A stretch of 21,495 nt of DNA from Dehalococcoidia bacterium (GCA_030691775.1 JAUYDN010000232.1:1-21495); one strand, 5' to 3'; shown: positions 1 to 7,891, counted from the stretch's first letter. The notes: generated by a model from the sequence alone, not told the origin. A program made the numbers and translations.

Positions 1-18
1 TATTCTTTAATGACCCCC

Positions 19-107
19 TGTCATTCCGTACTTGATACGGAATCCAGGAAACAACAGTGAAAATTCATTGGCATTCGATACTGGATTCCAGCCTTCGCTG
101 GAATGAC
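19..107. repeat. Short palindromic interspersed repeat
   Basis: The segment starts with GTCATTCC at 20 and ends with the complementary GGAATGAC at 100-107. It contains two internal hairpins, CCGTA/TACGG at 26-40 and a GGATTCCAGC / GCTGGAATG type stem at 83-105. Units of the same style recur at 9247-9345, 9514-9632 and 12740-12839. It looks like a non-autonomous repeat of the REP/MITE kind. No coding content is claimed. Confidence 0.6.
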
Positions 108-174
108 AAAGGTATTAGCCGCAGAGCAATTATCATAAACCCAAACAAAAATAGCCTCATTTTTTAACAGCCTC

Positions 175-343
175 CCGCAGAGAAGGAGAAGAACTATTTT
201 GAGAGGGGCAGACGCCCCTCTCGACTCCCTTGTGCAAGTTGGCAGTCATCTTGCTTTCCCACCCTTTGCAACCATCATTTTCATATTTCGTCCGTGGCAC
301 CACACTCCATGTGTAATTGTCAAGTTATTTCGGAGACACTACA
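175..343 (+). repeat. Left copy of a ~169-bp inverted repeat
   Basis: By eye this matches the reverse complement of 21291-21459 over its whole length, with about six substitutions and no gap. It includes an internal hairpin near 201-220 (GAGAGGGGC / GCCCCTCTC). The end facing the gene cluster reads GGAGACACTACA. Similarity stops sharply at both sides. It may be the remnant or end of a mobile element, or a MITE. A small ORF lies inside both copies (left 199-393), but its codons show no sign of selection. Confidence 0.85.
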
Positions 344-600
344 CTAGCACCACTGGCAAATGGTTGGCACTCCAGTACGTGGAAAGCAACTGACTGATTC
401 CTGCCGCTTTTGCTTTCGATGTCCCTTTCCGGGTATTCAGGCTGTGAAAACAGGTACCTGCGGATAGCAGTGGGCAGGCAACCGTGCCCGGTTTCACAGC
501 GCTTTTCTAGAACAGCCCTCAGGTAACCACCGGGATACTCCGAACACCCGGCACACTCCCATCCGCTTCTGTTATTACATTTTAGTAGCATTATTTTCAA
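325..600 (-). CDS. Doubtful Cys-rich small ORF
   Basis: I do not recognise this 91-codon ORF. It begins with TTG at 600 (an ATG lies three codons further in, at 591) and has no convincing ribosome binding site. The N-terminal half is Cys-rich (C8, C17, C20, C35, C40), which could bind a metal if it is made. The last six codons and the stop lie inside the 169-bp repeat, so the C-terminus has either been cut by the repeat or is fortuitous. Alternatives are a truncated gene remnant or a chance ORF. Apart from this ORF and the promoter at 628-636, nothing else is seen between 344 and 646. Confidence 0.3.
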   Translation of the reverse strand: MKIMLLKCNNRSGWECAGCSEYPGGYLRAVLEKRCETGHGCLPTAIRRYLFSQPEYPERDIESKSGRNQSVAFHVLECQPFASGASVVSPK

Positions 601-627
601 AAAGTATCTAAAAAACCAGATAAAAGA

Positions 628-636
628 TGATATAAT
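628..636 (+). promoter_or_regulatory. Extended -10 promoter element
   Basis: TGATATAAT fits an extended -10 box (TGN plus a perfect TATAAT at 631-636). No clear -35 is present at the usual spacing. The expected transcript start, around 642-644, lies almost on the GTG at 647, so the message would be leaderless or nearly so. Confidence 0.45.
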
Positions 637-646
637 AGTTTATACT

Positions 647-1234
647 GTGGCTGTAGAAAACGCCCGCATTGTCTCCGATAGTCTCCGTTTACTTGAAACA
701 CTGGGAGCACTACCAGAACCGGCGGCAAAGCCGTTTTTTATTGTTGTTAGCGGCTTGCCAGGGACAGGTAAGTCCTTTTTTTGCCGTAAACTCACCGAAC
801 GTCTGCCTGTTGTTTTGCTTGAGAGTGACGCTATACGTAAAATCCTTTTCCCTTATCCTGTTTACACTGCCGCAGAAAGCAGTTACCTTTTCCGGGTGCT
901 CCATCTGCTTCTGGAAAAGCTACTGTTGCAAGGAATTTCCGTGGTCCTGGATGCCACCAATCTTTCCGAAGGTAACCGCGAGCACCTTTACAACATCGCA
1001 GACCGCCTGGAAGTAAAGCTGATAATTGTGCGTATCTCGGCGCCGCCCGAACTTGTCCGTCAGCGGCTCCACGCCCGCGCCGGGGTGGTGACGGAAAAAT
1101 CCGATGCCGATTGGGAAGTATACAGGAAGATGGAGCCTGCCGTTGAAGATATCCGGCGCAAACACTACTCCGTAGATACCTCCCGCGATGTTACCCCCGC
1201 CATCGAGAAAATCGTGCGGGAAGCTCTCCGATGA
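647..1234 (+). CDS. P-loop kinase (AAA_33 / zeta-toxin-like fold)
   Basis: This 195-aa cytoplasmic ATP-binding protein has a Walker A motif GLPGTGKS at residues 36-43 and a later strand VVLDATNL at about 98-105, the usual pattern of the predicted kinases of COG0645/AAA_33 that phosphorylate small molecules or nucleotides. The substrate cannot be read from the sequence. The GTG start at 647 is the only in-frame choice before the P-loop that leaves a complete domain. No Shine-Dalgarno precedes it, and a TATAAT box lies only 11 bases upstream, so translation may be leaderless. It probably heads the plus-strand operon; the aldehyde oxidoreductase follows after 29 bases. No antitoxin-like partner is visible, so a toxin role is unlikely. 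Confidence 0.85.
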   Translation: MAVENARIVSDSLRLLETLGALPEPAAKPFFIVVSGLPGTGKSFFCRKLTERLPVVLLESDAIRKILFPYPVYTAAESSYLFRVLHLLLEKLLLQGISVVLDATNLSEGNREHLYNIADRLEVKLIIVRISAPPELVRQRLHARAGVVTEKSDADWEVYRKMEPAVEDIRRKHYSVDTSRDVTPAIEKIVREALR

Positions 1235-1263
1235 TTTCCATTGAATAAACAGGAGGAACCTTA

Positions 1264-3120
1264 ATGAACGGGTATACCGGCAAGATATTGCGGGTCGACC
1301 TTTCCACCAGCACCTTCCAGGTGGAGGAGCCAAAAGAAGACTTTTACCGTCGCCATTTGGGCGGGACCGGATTTGTGACCTATTTCCTTTTGAAAGAGCT
1401 GAAACCGGGCATCGACCCGTTAGGTCCGGACAACAAGCTCATTTTTGCCACCGGTCCTCTCACCGGTGTGCCCGTTTCCGGGACAGGCAGGAACAGCGTC
1501 GCCGCTAAATCTCCCCTCACCGGCGGACTGGGGAATGCCGAGGTCGGCGGTTTCTGGTGCGCCGAGGTCAAGTTTGCCGGCTTCGACGCCATCATCATCG
1601 AGGGTAAGGCAAATTCCCCTGTCTATCTCTGGATACAGGACGGCAAGGTCGAAATTAAGGATGCCGCTCATCTCTGGGGTAAACCGACTAAAGAAGTCCA
1701 GGATATATTAAAGCAGACCTATGGCCCCGGCTCCCGCGTTTGTCAGATAGGTCCCGCGGGGGAGCGCCTGGCGCGCATTGCCTGCATCGTGAACGACCTC
1801 AACCACGCGGCCGGCAGGTGTGGGATGGGAGCGGTAATGGGCTCCAAAAACCTGAGAGCGATCGTGGTACGCGGTCACCAGAAATTCCCTTACGCCAGGG
1901 ATGCTGACACCCTGGCGCTGATAAGGCGTCTTATCCCCGAACTCAAAGCCAACCGCACTTCACAGTATTTCCACACGATGGGAACGGCCGGCGTTGTTAA
2001 GTCTTTACAGACCGCCAGCGGTTTACCGACGCGTAACTTTCAAGAAGGTCAATTCGAGGGAGCCGAACAAATATCCGGGGAGTGGATGAATAAGACCATT
2101 CTCAAGAGCCACCGCGGCTGTTTTGCCTGCACCATACGGTGTAAACCTGAAGTAGCGGTCGGCGACCCGTACCACGTCATTCCAGAGTATGGCGGACCAG
2201 AATACGAGACTATCGGTTCTTTCGGTTCCAACTGTGGCATCGATAGCTTACCGGCAATTGCACAGGCTAACCAGATGTGCGCCGCTAACGGGCTGGATAC
2301 GATTGCCGCCGGTGTTACCATCGCCTTTGCCATGGAATGTTTCGAGCGTGGCATCCTCACTGAAAGCGATACGGGGGGTATCAAACTCAAGTTCGGTAAC
2401 GCCGACGCCATGCTCCAGATGCTGGAAAACATTATTAGCCGCAAGGGATTGGGGGATATCCTCGCTGAGGGTACGGCGCGCGCCGCGAAGAAAATCGGCA
2501 AGGGCGCGGAAGCCTATGCCATTCATATCAAAGGGCAAGAAGTGCCGATGCACGAGCCGCGTTTTAAGGCTGGACTGGGCATAGGATACGCTATTTCGCA
2601 CACTGGTGCCGACCACTGTCACAACATCCACGATAGCGCTTACACAACGCGGACTGGCGCCGCCATGCAGGCGATGGGCGTCCTCGAGCCGTTACCTTCG
2701 GGTGAACTGAGCCCCGCCAAGGTCAGGATGCTTCTATACGGCAGTCTGTGGCAACACGTCCTCGATTCCCTGGTTTTCTGCCAGTTCGTACCTCTTTCTT
2801 CCGATAACCTGGTCGACCTGATGCGGGCGGTCACGGGTTGGAACACCAATATCTTCGAGCTGACGAAGACCGGAGAGCGTGCCGTCACCATGGCGCGGGT
2901 CTTCAACAACCGTGAAGGGCTGGGTAAAACCGACGATTACCTGCCGAAGCGGTTCCTGACACCGTTCGTATCCGGTCCACTCAAAGGACTCGCCCCGACC
3001 GAGGCGCAGGTCAGGGAATGCATCGACCTTTATTACAGCATGATGGGATGGGATAACAACGGTGTGCCCTCCCGGGCAAAGCTGGAGGAACTGGGAATCG
3101 GCTGGGTGGCTGGGGTATAA
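1264..3120 (+). CDS. Aldehyde:ferredoxin oxidoreductase, tungsten-type
   Basis: This 618-aa protein has the full length of the AOR family, which oxidises aldehydes (or reduces acids) with ferredoxin, using a tungsto-bispterin and one [4Fe-4S] cluster. The N-terminal domain has the family's GYTGKILRVDLS and SPLTGGLGNAEVGGFW stretches. The cluster ligands fit C286-x2-C289-x3-C293 plus a distant C506, the spacing of characterised AORs. The pterin-binding NHAAGRCGMGAVMGSKN region is intact. AGGAGG precedes the ATG at a normal distance. Which AOR subfamily it belongs to (AOR, FOR, GOR-like, or the benzoyl-CoA reductase BamB group) is not decidable by eye. An Hdr/MvhD cluster lies nearby on the other strand, which makes a ferredoxin link plausible. 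Confidence 0.93.
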   Translation: MNGYTGKILRVDLSTSTFQVEEPKEDFYRRHLGGTGFVTYFLLKELKPGIDPLGPDNKLIFATGPLTGVPVSGTGRNSVAAKSPLTGGLGNAEVGGFWCAEVKFAGFDAIIIEGKANSPVYLWIQDGKVEIKDAAHLWGKPTKEVQDILKQTYGPGSRVCQIGPAGERLARIACIVNDLNHAAGRCGMGAVMGSKNLRAIVVRGHQKFPYARDADTLALIRRLIPELKANRTSQYFHTMGTAGVVKSLQTASGLPTRNFQEGQFEGAEQISGEWMNKTILKSHRGCFACTIRCKPEVAVGDPYHVIPEYGGPEYETIGSFGSNCGIDSLPAIAQANQMCAANGLDTIAAGVTIAFAMECFERGILTESDTGGIKLKFGNADAMLQMLENIISRKGLGDILAEGTARAAKKIGKGAEAYAIHIKGQEVPMHEPRFKAGLGIGYAISHTGADHCHNIHDSAYTTRTGAAMQAMGVLEPLPSGELSPAKVRMLLYGSLWQHVLDSLVFCQFVPLSSDNLVDLMRAVTGWNTNIFELTKTGERAVTMARVFNNREGLGKTDDYLPKRFLTPFVSGPLKGLAPTEAQVRECIDLYYSMMGWDNNGVPSRAKLEELGIGWVAGV

Positions 3121-3144
3121 ACAATTACATGGAACGGAGGCAAT

Positions 3145-4650
3145 GTGGAAATTAAAGTAAAAACCGGGAACATACGCAGGACCAGGGCAGATGCCATCGT
3201 CCTGGGTGTTTTTGAAGGAATCAAGCGGCCGCGTGGTGACGTATCGGTTATTAACAAGGCATTGGGTGGCGCCATCAGCCAGCTTATCCAGTCCGGGGAG
3301 ATTAAGGGGAAATCAAGCGAAGTCACTGTAATTCACAGTCTCGGCAGGATAACCGCGGATAGAGTGGCGCTGGTCGGGTTGGGCAAACGCGCTGAGCTTA
3401 CCCAGGACAAAATCCGGCTTGCCGCCGCTGAAGTCTGCAGGGTCTTGCAAAAGAAAGGTGTGAAGAATGCCGCCACCGTAGCGCTGGGCGCCGGCTTCGG
3501 AAAAATTACTCCGCAAGCGTCTGCCCGCGCTGTTGCTGAGGGCGCCATTCTCGGGCTGTACTCCTTCCGCAAGCATATGACAAAAGAATCTAACGAGGGC
3601 AAGCTTGAGGAACTGACCATAATCGAGCGGAGCCGTACGGCGCTCGCCGGTCTCAAACAGGGAGCGGACGGGGGTAAAATTCTGGCAGAAGCTACCAACA
3701 CGGCGCGGGATATGGTTAATGAACCTTCCAACTTCATGACTCCCACCCGCCTGGCGGAGGAGGCGAAAAGTATCGCCGAGAAGTACGGGTTGGAAATTAC
3801 CGTGCTGGAACGGGAAGATATGCAAAAGCTGGGGATGGGCGCACTTCTCGGTGTTGCTCAAGGCAGTCACCAGCCGCCCAAGTTCGTCATCCTCAAATAC
3901 AAAGGCGCCTCCGGTAAAGATGTAGATATTGCGCTGATTGGTAAAGGTATTACGTTTGATTCCGGCGGCATCTCCCTGAAATCTCCGGAGGGCATGGGGG
4001 ATATGAAGGGAGACATGGCGGGTGGGGCTTCCGTGATTGCCGCAATAGGTGTCATTGCCCGGATGAAACCAAAAATCAATGTCATGGTAATCGTGGCGGC
4101 TACTGAGAATTTACCTGGCGGGGGCGCGTTTAAACCGGCGGATGTTCTGACGGCTATGAACGGCAAGACAATTGAAATCGAGAGCACGGACGCAGAAGGG
4201 CGCTTGACACTTGCGGATGCTCTGAGCTATGCCAACAAACAAGGTGTGAAACGCATCGTGGATATTGCTACGCTCACGGGTGGCTGCGTGGTAGCTCTGG
4301 GTGATGTCACCACCGGCGCATTCAGCAATAATCAAACCCTGGTGGACCAGGTAATTGCGGCCGGCAAGGAAACCGGGGATAAAATCTGGCAGATGCCGAT
4401 GTACGAAGAGTACAAGGAACAGAACAAGAGTGAGACAGCGGATATCAAGAATACCGGCGGCCGGAAAGCCAGCCCCATTACCGCGGCGCTCTTCGTGGGG
4501 GAGTTTGCCGGAGAGACACCCTGGGTACATTTAGATATCGCCGGCACGAGTATGCTGGACAAAGCGAGAGGCTATTATGGCAAGGGCGCTACCGGTGTGC
4601 CGACGCGTACGCTGGTTCAGCTCGTCCTTGGCCTTGCAAAAGAAAAATAA
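3145..4650 (+). CDS. pepA: Leucyl aminopeptidase (M17 family)
   Basis: This 501-aa cytosolic dimetal exopeptidase removes N-terminal residues from peptides. The C-terminal catalytic domain carries the expected metal and active-site residues: K267 and D272 in GKGITFDSGG, K279, an Asp in MKGDMAGG, and D349/E351/R353 in the TDAEGRLTLADAL signature. The N-terminal macro-like domain is present, so the length is normal for the family. The start is GTG at 3145, preceded by GGAGG at 3136-3140; the ATG two bases earlier is in another frame. It follows the AOR gene by 24 bases and overlaps the next possible start by one base (TAATG), pointing to co-transcription. It is most likely a housekeeping peptidase; a link with the AOR is not evident. 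Confidence 0.95.
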   Translation: MEIKVKTGNIRRTRADAIVLGVFEGIKRPRGDVSVINKALGGAISQLIQSGEIKGKSSEVTVIHSLGRITADRVALVGLGKRAELTQDKIRLAAAEVCRVLQKKGVKNAATVALGAGFGKITPQASARAVAEGAILGLYSFRKHMTKESNEGKLEELTIIERSRTALAGLKQGADGGKILAEATNTARDMVNEPSNFMTPTRLAEEAKSIAEKYGLEITVLEREDMQKLGMGALLGVAQGSHQPPKFVILKYKGASGKDVDIALIGKGITFDSGGISLKSPEGMGDMKGDMAGGASVIAAIGVIARMKPKINVMVIVAATENLPGGGAFKPADVLTAMNGKTIEIESTDAEGRLTLADALSYANKQGVKRIVDIATLTGGCVVALGDVTTGAFSNNQTLVDQVIAAGKETGDKIWQMPMYEEYKEQNKSETADIKNTGGRKASPITAALFVGEFAGETPWVHLDIAGTSMLDKARGYYGKGATGVPTRTLVQLVLGLAKEK

Positions 4651-4664
4651 TGGAGGGTAAGGCA

Positions 4665-5312
4665 ATGAAAGTCAAATGGCTGGGACACGCATCTTTCCTT
4701 ATCACCTCAGGCACAGGGACCAGGATTATCACAGACCCATATACCGCTGGCGGACCCCTGAAATATGCGGAAATCAAAGAGGCCGCCGATGTGGTGACCG
4801 TCAGTCACGAGCACTTCGACCATAACAACATCGCTTCGGTCGCCGGTAAACCGGAAGTCTTTAAGGGCCCGGCACCAATGTCTGTCAAGGATGTCAAGTT
4901 CTCCGGCGTTGCCACTCACCACGATGAAAATAAAGGCAAAGACCGGGGAAACAACATGATTATCTGCATGGAAGTGGACGGCATGCGGGTTTGTCACCTC
5001 GGAGACCTGGGACATAATCTGTCTTCCCAGGAAGCGAGCCAGGTGGGCAAAGTCGATGTATTGCTTGCGCCGGTAGGTGGTTTTTATACCATCGATGCGG
5101 CGGTTGCCACCGATGTCAGCAATAAATTACAGCCTAAAGTCATTATTCCCATGCACTTCAAGAACGACCGCTGCGGCTTCCCGGTCGCGGGCGTCGACGA
5201 GTTCCTGAAGGACAAGAAGAACGTGACCCTGGCGCCCGGCTCGGAGGTCGAATTCCAGGCGGGTAAACTGCCCGCGGCGACGCAGATAATTGTCTTGAAG
5301 CCGGCGTTGTAA
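4665..5312 (+). CDS. UPF0173 metal-dependent hydrolase (metallo-beta-lactamase fold)
   Basis: This 215-aa protein has the metallo-beta-lactamase fold of the UPF0173/UlaG-like group. Dimetal ligands are visible as HEHFDH at residues 48-53, a HH pair at 85-86 and HLGD at 111-114. The start is placed at the ATG at 4665 because the family begins MKVKWLGHASF and because GGAGG sits about eight bases upstream; an ATG at 4650 overlapping the pepA stop would add only five residues. It is translationally close-coupled to pepA. The physiological substrate is unknown for this family. Confidence 0.9.
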   Translation: MKVKWLGHASFLITSGTGTRIITDPYTAGGPLKYAEIKEAADVVTVSHEHFDHNNIASVAGKPEVFKGPAPMSVKDVKFSGVATHHDENKGKDRGNNMIICMEVDGMRVCHLGDLGHNLSSQEASQVGKVDVLLAPVGGFYTIDAAVATDVSNKLQPKVIIPMHFKNDRCGFPVAGVDEFLKDKKNVTLAPGSEVEFQAGKLPAATQIIVLKPAL

Positions 5313-5341
5313 TGCATTAGGTCGAAAAAGAGGCGAGAAGT

Positions 5342-6070
5342 TTGAGATTTGACGCTTCCCGGTTCGTCTTTGAGGCGCCGCCGGTCGTTTCCAGGGCGCG
5401 GCGTATCCTCATCAAGCCGTGTGCTAATATACGAGAATCTTATCCCGCAACGACCAGCCGCGAGATGATTCATTCAATCATTCGCGGTATTCGTAAGGTA
5501 AGCGACGCCGACATCATCATCCTGGATGGCTCGCCTGACGGCGAGCCAATGATGCCCATTTACCGGGCACTCGGTTATGACTTCCCGCGGGTCTTGATGC
5601 TGGATGTAAAAGACTGCGTTTGGGTAGAGGTGGATAATCCCTTACCCAAGCCTCTTATCGTTCCCACATTCTGGATTCCTAACGTCATTCTCTCCAGTGA
5701 TTATCTCATCACCGTTTCGCCGCTGAAAGTCGTCAACGGGCAGGGCTGGCTAAGCATCATGAACCTGCTTTCTCTCCTGCCTGTCGATAAATACGGTGAC
5801 TCAGGGGGTGGCTGGCAGGACCTGTACGCGCTGGGAATCGATAAGGTAATCGCTGACCTGTACTTCACACTTCCGTTCGATATTGGTATTATAGAGGGGC
5901 GGCAAAAAATGGCGCCCACAAATTCCGGTGAAAGAAAAATGGAAGAAGTCGGCAATGTTTTCACCGGTGACCCTTTCCAGGTAGACCGCGAGGTTTCGGA
6001 ATCGATGGGTATACGGACGGACTATCTGGACCTCATCCGACTGGCAGAGTCCGGACTGGACACAATGTAG
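5342..6070 (+). CDS. DUF362-like protein
   Basis: This 242-aa protein is probably of the DUF362 group. The segment ILIKPCANIRESYPATTS, followed by helical MIHSIIRGIRK and ADIIILDGSPDGEP, matches the order seen there (KPN, then TTxPE, then a GDSP-like loop). It is shorter than many DUF362 proteins and has no ferredoxin domain. No enzymatic function is established. The start is TTG at 5342 with a GAGG-rich stretch just upstream. It lies 29 bases after the UPF0173 gene and 18 bases before the next gene, so it belongs to the same operon. Confidence 0.7.
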   Translation: MRFDASRFVFEAPPVVSRARRILIKPCANIRESYPATTSREMIHSIIRGIRKVSDADIIILDGSPDGEPMMPIYRALGYDFPRVLMLDVKDCVWVEVDNPLPKPLIVPTFWIPNVILSSDYLITVSPLKVVNGQGWLSIMNLLSLLPVDKYGDSGGGWQDLYALGIDKVIADLYFTLPFDIGIIEGRQKMAPTNSGERKMEEVGNVFTGDPFQVDREVSESMGIRTDYLDLIRLAESGLDTM

Positions 6071-6088
6071 CGAACCCGGGGGTAGGAT

Positions 6089-6496
6089 ATGGGTATAGAC
6101 GACATGGTACTGGAATCGGGACAGCGCTGGGCAATTAACCTCGATTGGTTAAAAGCTCACGACCGTTCTCTGACCACGATGGCAACGGGAGCCCTCTGTC
6201 CCAGGTGCCGGAGGAAGCTCAAAACCGACCGGGGCGAGGCAAAAACATCCGACCTGTTCAAATCAGCAAAGTCCTGTTGCTCGAAGACGCCCGATTATAT
6301 CACGCCTGGCTTGCCGCTCCAGGAGAGCGCCTTCCGGGTTATGCTGGCTAATGGAAACCAGCCGCTCACACTCGAAGAGCTGGGCAACCAGCTCAACGAC
6401 CGCCGCGGGATAGACGTCTACCGCACGTCACCTGTGGTCCTCTCGCGCCTGATGCGGAATGACCGTCACTATGGTTTCCAACCGGTCGGTGTTTAA
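6089..6496 (+). CDS. Hypothetical protein with Zn-ribbon-like Cys pairs
   Basis: I do not recognise this 135-aa protein. It has a CPRC pair (C37, C40) and a CC pair (C63, C64) that could form a zinc site, followed by a helical region (about 75-130) of winged-helix appearance (LTLEELGNQLN, VVLSRLMRND). A DNA- or RNA-binding role is possible but is inference only. It is 18 bases downstream of the DUF362-like gene and is the last gene of the plus-strand run. Its TAA stop overlaps the stop of the convergent acylphosphatase gene within one TTAA. The ATG at 6089 has a weak purine-rich upstream stretch; M6 is an alternative start. Confidence 0.7.
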   Translation: MGIDDMVLESGQRWAINLDWLKAHDRSLTTMATGALCPRCRRKLKTDRGEAKTSDLFKSAKSCCSKTPDYITPGLPLQESAFRVMLANGNQPLTLEELGNQLNDRRGIDVYRTSPVVLSRLMRNDRHYGFQPVGV

Positions 6497-6774
6497 CCGG
6501 TCACTGAAAAACCGCGGAGTTTGCCCGTGTGCTCCAGCCATTCGGTGGTGATATCATCGACCCAGGCACCGGGTGGTCCGATATGGAGCGCTTTCAGCAG
6601 TTCTTCCAGTCGCTCTTTGTCACCTTCGGCATAGACTTCTACGGACCTGTCAGGCAGATTGCGTACCCAACCAGATAGCCCGAGCTTACGTGCTAAGCGC
6701 TCCGTAAAAGCCCGGTAATAGACGCCCTGTACCCTTCCCCGGACGATTGCCCGTAATGCCGTCATCTCACCCAT
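6493..6774 (-). CDS. acyP: Acylphosphatase
   Basis: This 93-aa enzyme hydrolyses acyl phosphates. The signature RGRVQGVYYRAF gives the phosphate-binding R21, and GWVRNLPDRSVEV gives the catalytic N39; the rest of the small alpha/beta fold is complete. The start is put at the ATG at 6774, which lies four bases after the stop of the radical SAM gene with GAGG nearby. A longer reading to 6831 would run into that gene and add residues the family lacks. M4 is a second possible start. It is the last gene of the 7857-6493 minus-strand run. Confidence 0.93.
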   Translation of the reverse strand: MGEMTALRAIVRGRVQGVYYRAFTERLARKLGLSGWVRNLPDRSVEVYAEGDKERLEELLKALHIGPPGAWVDDITTEWLEHTGKLRGFSVTG

Positions 6775-6778
6775 TCCG

Positions 6779-7639
6779 TTACCTCGCCGGGATTCCCGGG
6801 TAAAAGTCTTTGTCCAGCCGTTGCATTCCATGACGGCGGGCGTAATCTAAAGCCTCCCGGTACTCCTCATGCGTGACACGGCGGGAGAGAAGAGTGTTGT
6901 CCATCGCCCGGTGTGCGGGGTGGTATTGCGCCATGATATTGAGATAGGTATCCGGTGATACCTCTTCAGCGAGGAACCGGGTCACTTCTTCCGTACCTGC
7001 CAGTTTCCCCGGTAAAACAAGGTGACGTACCAGCAGACCACGCTGTGCGATGCCGCGTTCGTCAATCGCCAGGTCGCCCACCTGACGGTGCATTTCTTTA
7101 ACGGCGGCATGGTTGATTGAGGGGTAGTTTTTGATACCGGAAAGCTCCTCAGCCACTTTAGTATCTGTATACTTCATATCCGGCATATAGATATCGATAA
7201 CGCCGTCAAGCAGGTGGAGAGTCTCCAGTGAATCATAGCCACCGGTGTTGTAGACCAGCGGAACGGTTAGCCCGTGAGCGGTGGCGCTTACCAGCGCTTC
7301 CAGGATGAAGGGCACAACGTGTGTCGGCGAGACGAAGTTGATATTGTGGCATCCGCTTTCCTGCAGATGTAGCATAATGCGGGCGATTTTTTCCGCGGAT
7401 GCCGGTTCACCTTCACCGAGCTGGCTGATAGTATAGTTCTGGCAATAAATACACTTGAGGTTGCAGTGTGTAAAGAAAATGGTGCCGGAGCCACCCTTCC
7501 CCACCAGCGGTGTTTCCTCCCCGAAGTGTGGTCCGTAGCTGGAGACGATTGCGCTATCTGCAGTCTGGCACTTTCCGGTTTGTCCTGCCAGGCGGTTTAC
7601 GCGGCATTCACGCGGGCATAAACGGCATTCTGCCAGCAT
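6779..7639 (-). CDS. PflX-type radical SAM protein (COG1313)
   Basis: From the first ATG the protein has 286 aa. It has an N-terminal Cys motif CRLCPREC (C5, C8, C12) with C24, then the radical SAM cluster motif C59-x3-C63-x2-C66 in HCNLKCIYCQNY, followed by the expected barrel segments. This is the domain order of PflX/COG1313 proteins, whose substrate is unknown. The ATG at 7639 has no good ribosome binding site. In-frame codons upstream (to about 7710) read like the usual family N-terminus (YLYETGELKLR), yet contain no ATG, GTG or TTG, so the true start may be non-canonical or damaged. It is followed after four bases by acylphosphatase. Confidence 0.88.
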   Translation of the reverse strand: MLAECRLCPRECRVNRLAGQTGKCQTADSAIVSSYGPHFGEETPLVGKGGSGTIFFTHCNLKCIYCQNYTISQLGEGEPASAEKIARIMLHLQESGCHNINFVSPTHVVPFILEALVSATAHGLTVPLVYNTGGYDSLETLHLLDGVIDIYMPDMKYTDTKVAEELSGIKNYPSINHAAVKEMHRQVGDLAIDERGIAQRGLLVRHLVLPGKLAGTEEVTRFLAEEVSPDTYLNIMAQYHPAHRAMDNTLLSRRVTHEEYREALDYARRHGMQRLDKDFYPGIPAR

Positions 7640-7710
7640 TTCCCGGGCTTTAGCGGCACGTAACTTTAGCTCACCGGTCTCGTAGAGATAGAGATAACAA
7701 GCCGGGTGAT

Positions 7711-7857
7711 TTAAACCTCTTCCGGGCGCTCTTTCTTGCCGCGTTTTATTACCTCCACGGGTGGGGGAGGAGGTTCAACCGGAGCGGACAGAATAGCTTT
7801 TTTAGCGTCCTTCCTGGGTTTCTTGGCTTCATGGTGGCGGAAATCTCTTCTACCCAT
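7711..7857 (-). CDS. Small basic protein, 48 aa
   Basis: A 48-aa protein that begins MGRRDFRHHEAKKPRKDAKK, is basic in its N-terminal half, has a run of five prolines in the middle (residues 29-33) and a charged tail. I believe similar small proteins occur in Chloroflexota and other anaerobes, but no function is known to me. The start at 7857 is supported by AGGAG at the right distance. A longer reading to 8058 would run through the terminator palindrome and is not believed. Its stop is directly followed by coding-like sequence of the radical SAM gene. Confidence 0.65.
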   Translation of the reverse strand: MGRRDFRHHEAKKPRKDAKKAILSAPVEPPPPPVEVIKRGKKERPEEV

Positions 7858-7891
7858 ACCGTCTCTCCTGTTTACCTCTGATTCTAATTGC

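Noticed and set aside
199..393. Small ORF (64 codons) in the left repeat, similar to one in the right repeat (21196-21435)
   Set aside because: The likeness follows from the nucleotide repeat. Two of the changes alter amino acids, so no selection on protein is visible, and the C-terminal halves differ.
6775..6831. Upstream extension of acylphosphatase
   Set aside because: It overlaps the radical SAM gene and adds residues not found in the family; the ATG at 6774 is well placed.
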